DNA from: Phascolomyces articulosus
Taxonomy: Eukaryota > Mucoromycota > Mucoromycetes > Mucorales > Lichtheimiaceae
Direction: 5' to 3'
DNA length: 64,000 nt
Assembly: GCA_025677815.1 (NCBI GenBank)
Contig: JAIXMP010000012.1
Location: 744,001-808,000, forward strand
Of this stretch, positions 61,530 to 64,000 are shown one piece after another. The notes beneath the pieces are model-generated. The model was not told the DNA's origin, searched no databases, and saw only the letters and a list, made by a program, of their open reading frames with translations. Within the stretch, counting starts at the first letter, position 1. The number at the start of each line of letters is the position of its first letter. The translations under genes were made by a program, and so were the position numbers.

Positions 61530-62152
61530 TTATTGTTGTTGACAGCTCGATGTTACAACTAAAGGAGCACGAGTGGTACTTGCAAGCTTGTTCTTGTGTG
61601 GCGTCGGAAATTCCAATTTTCGATGTAAACGATAGGTGAGATCAATATAATCAGGCTCAGTGTCAGCAGTGATCACAGAGTGTCTCATCAAGAAATCGAT
61701 CGTGACTAAATAAAGGCAATAGTATTACACAAAAAGACGGTCAGCTCTCTTTGAATCTAATTTTTTTTTAAAGTTTGAAGATGATAAACTCCATCATTCG
61801 TTTTTGCTTTTTTTTCTTACCCAAGGCACAGTTCGGTTTCCATTCATTATTCAATAATGTTTCGCGTATTTGATCAACACTCCACAAGTAGAAGCATTCA
61901 ACTTCTCCGTCCCGCGGAGTAGGAACAAAATCGCGTGGAAGCTCGAGATCAAATGTATATCTGTTAATTAAAGGAGGTATTATTATTAGTTTCTCTGAAT
62001 AACTCATCATCATCATTATATATATATATATATATATATAATGAACATACTCTATTATATAATAGATAGAAATATCAACTTACTGAGTCTCAGGAACCAA
62101 ACCATGTTCAGTAATAGTAAAATAAGAAACTGCACCAACATTACGAGCCTAA

Positions 62153-62183
<31 letters not shown>

Positions 62184-63317
62184 AAATGTATATTGTAAAC
62201 ATCACGAGCCTGTCATTTTATTTTCTTGGTACTTGTATAACATAAAAATTGAATGGATGCACAGACAATCCTTTTGTTTTATATTCTTCCAGCTCCCAAA
62301 TGAAGAATAAAATCCATCTTTGAAGGTTGGCTAATATTTTTTTTTTTATCTTTTGGAAAATGAAAACAAAACTATTAATTACCTGTTTTGAAATTTCTGG
62401 GGGTATACTGGCTTCTTCATCACACTCCCTAACAATAGTATCCTTGGTGGTGGCTTGATAGGTAATACCACCTGCAACCTAAATTAAATTAAAATAAAAG
62501 GAATATTATTATTTAGAGAGAGATAGAGAGAAGGAAAAAAAACCGGTTGTTCGATGTTTATGGTAAATAATAAAAAAAGAAGAAACATGATGTAATATAA
62601 TGGAATAATAAATACTTACGCAATTATCCAATAAACCAGGCCATGTTTGCTTTGTTCGACTACGTCTGGCCACCCAAATCTTGATACTGCCATCAGGTTC
62701 ACGAACATAACAATTCAAGTGAGCACCAAATTGGGAAATGCCAAAGAGCGGTGTACCTGCACGCTCAATGACAAATGCAACATTATCTTTACGGGTAGCA
62801 TCTCCATAGACTGGGAAAATTTCATTTCTCCATCCTATGATATATATATATATATATATGAATAATGATAAGTCTAAAATACTTATACTAATAGTGATAT
62901 ATTCATAATAATAATAATAAAAATATATTCACCTTTAAGAACTTTAAATGTTTGCTTTTCACGCCATGTATTTAATAAATCCTCAATCACTTGATTACGC
63001 TTATCAAAAGAGTCAACCCAAGTAGCAAAGGAAATATATTCACCCTCGACAATGTCAAATGGTTTTGGTGCTTGTGCATCATTGTATTCGATCAACGGTG
63101 TCAATGTGCTAGGTAATACTCGACCCACAATAAGGGAGTTGAATCGAAAGGGGATAGCATGATGGACTTCATCAGGATTCTTTGGATCGAATTCATGAGG
63201 AAATTTATCAGCATGAGTAATCACTTGAAGATAGGTATCAAACCTAGACTTTTGTGATTTTTCTGATGATAATGGTTGTTGTTGTTTTTGTTCTTGTACT
63301 GCTTGTGAAAGCTTCAT
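61530..63317 (-). CDS. DUF4743-Nudix hydrolase, yeast YJR142W / thiamine-related type
   Basis: Six exons (63317-62933, 62834-62620, 62478-62383, 62148-62084, 61960-61821, 61705-61530), 358 residues, phases consistent. The N-terminal half (SRFDTYLQVITHADKFPHEF, then PFRFNSLIVGRVLPSTLTP) is the DUF4743 region that precedes the Nudix fold in this family. The Nudix part starts NCYVREPDGSIKIWVARRS and has the box around AGGITYQATTKDTIVRECDE followed by EAS. The core RExxEE is intact, but the upstream Glu is Asp and the Gly after EEA is Ser. Relatives in yeast and plants hydrolyse toxic oxidised thiamine diphosphate derivatives, and the same specificity is a reasonable inference. Two introns hold TA microsatellites (62018-62041, 62153-62179). 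Confidence 0.85.
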
Positions 63318-64000
63318 TTTTTTATAAAATGACAAGAACGAAGAATGGAGACTAGGGATGAGATGTAGAATGATGAAAAGATATGCTAAAGAAGATGAAG
63401 GGGAAAATAAAAACAAGAAATGAAAAAAAAAAAAACAAAAAACAAAACAAAAATAAATGAAAGGAGAAAGAAAAAAAAATAGTAAAAATGTTGGTGAAGA
63501 AGAAGGGAAAAAAAAAAGAAAAGAAAATCGTGGACTACCTTTTATATATAATTATTTCAATTGGTTATTATGACGACTATTACAAGTACATATATGTGTT
63601 CGTGTGTATGTGTTGCCAACGAGCCATGTGCAACATGGGAACTTTGTTGCTTGCGACCTTTTCTCTCATCACTCACACTCTCTTCTCCTTCCCCCAATCG
63701 TAACATCATCTTACGTTTTTCCCTTTCAATCTTTACTATTATTGTCCATATGCTTTTCTATTCTTCTTTATTACAATTAAAGGTAATCTCGATGGGATGA
63801 TTATGTTCTTATTAGGATAAGACTAGGCAAAAAATAAAACTGGGATTTTCTTCCCCCCCTTAGTTTTTATTTTTGGGGGTATAAGTTAAGAAAAAAGAGG
63901 AGATAAGTAGATGTATTATAATAACTATATTATATTATATATTTTACTATTGAGTTGGTTCGACGGATAGCGATGATGTATGTATGTATTCAGAATGTTT
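63318..64000. other. Nudix promoter and window end
   Basis: AT-rich sequence with purine-rich leader just upstream of the Nudix ATG. Frames at 63488 and 63561 overlap each other, have no domain and are not called. Confidence 0.5.

Noticed and set aside
1..64000. tRNA, rRNA, CRISPR arrays or an intact transposase
   Set aside because: I looked for TΨC-type motifs, regular spaced repeats and known transposase or reverse-transcriptase motifs on both strands and saw none. A tRNA or covariance-model scan would be decisive.

Overview
The window is nuclear DNA of a filamentous fungus. It is very AT-rich, and nearly every protein gene is cut by short GT-AG introns. The genes are fungal: Boi/Pob1-like SH3-SAM scaffold, Gyp7 RabGAP, Fnx/Vba-type MFS carriers, Yap-type bZIP, Nrg-like C2H2 factor, mL57 and GH43 arabinanase. 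The style (AT-rich, intron-dense, Ser/His/Gln-rich regulators, expanded F-box/LRR genes) suggests an early-diverging mould, probably Mucorales. That placement is inference. No tRNA, rRNA, CRISPR or intact transposon was seen. Gene models below are splices I built by hand; I checked that exon phases add up, but there is no transcript evidence.

Layout. 1-8.2 kb: a 3'-truncated SH3-SAM scaffold (-), tiny CMC4 (+), an F-box/WD40 gene (+) and MFS carrier 1 (-), the last two convergent. 9.0-19.8 kb, all minus: a short Sey1/RHD3-like GTPase, a Gyp7-like TBC protein, a glutathione S-transferase and a GNAT acetyltransferase. 22.0-33.9 kb: an intact TPR/F-box/LRR gene (+), a secreted GH43 arabinanase (+), and MFS carriers 2 and 3 in tandem (-). 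33.9-42.3 kb: a long non-coding stretch with a possible 53-residue four-exon gene, then an intronless bZIP factor, mitochondrial ribosomal protein mL57 (-) and a C2H2 repressor-like factor (+).

43.5-53.1 kb is accessory and decaying. It has two broken copies of the F-box gene (both minus) on either side of an old inverted repeat, a 12-bp tandem repeat, exon-like GC-rich patches and an unrecognised 182-residue gene with a repeated PIDELV motif. 53.7-64 kb: an SP-RING (SUMO-ligase-like) protein (+), a beta-propeller/CNH-like protein (-), a stretch of unrecognised coding-looking fragments (-), and a DUF4743-Nudix hydrolase (-).

Most genes look like unrelated housekeeping or transport functions, with no metabolic cluster. 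The recurring themes are membrane transport and trafficking (three MFS carriers, Gyp7, the Sey1-like protein, Boi-like scaffold), F-box adaptors with decaying duplicates, and unusually small exons (12-29 nt) that hide several genes from simple ORF scanning.
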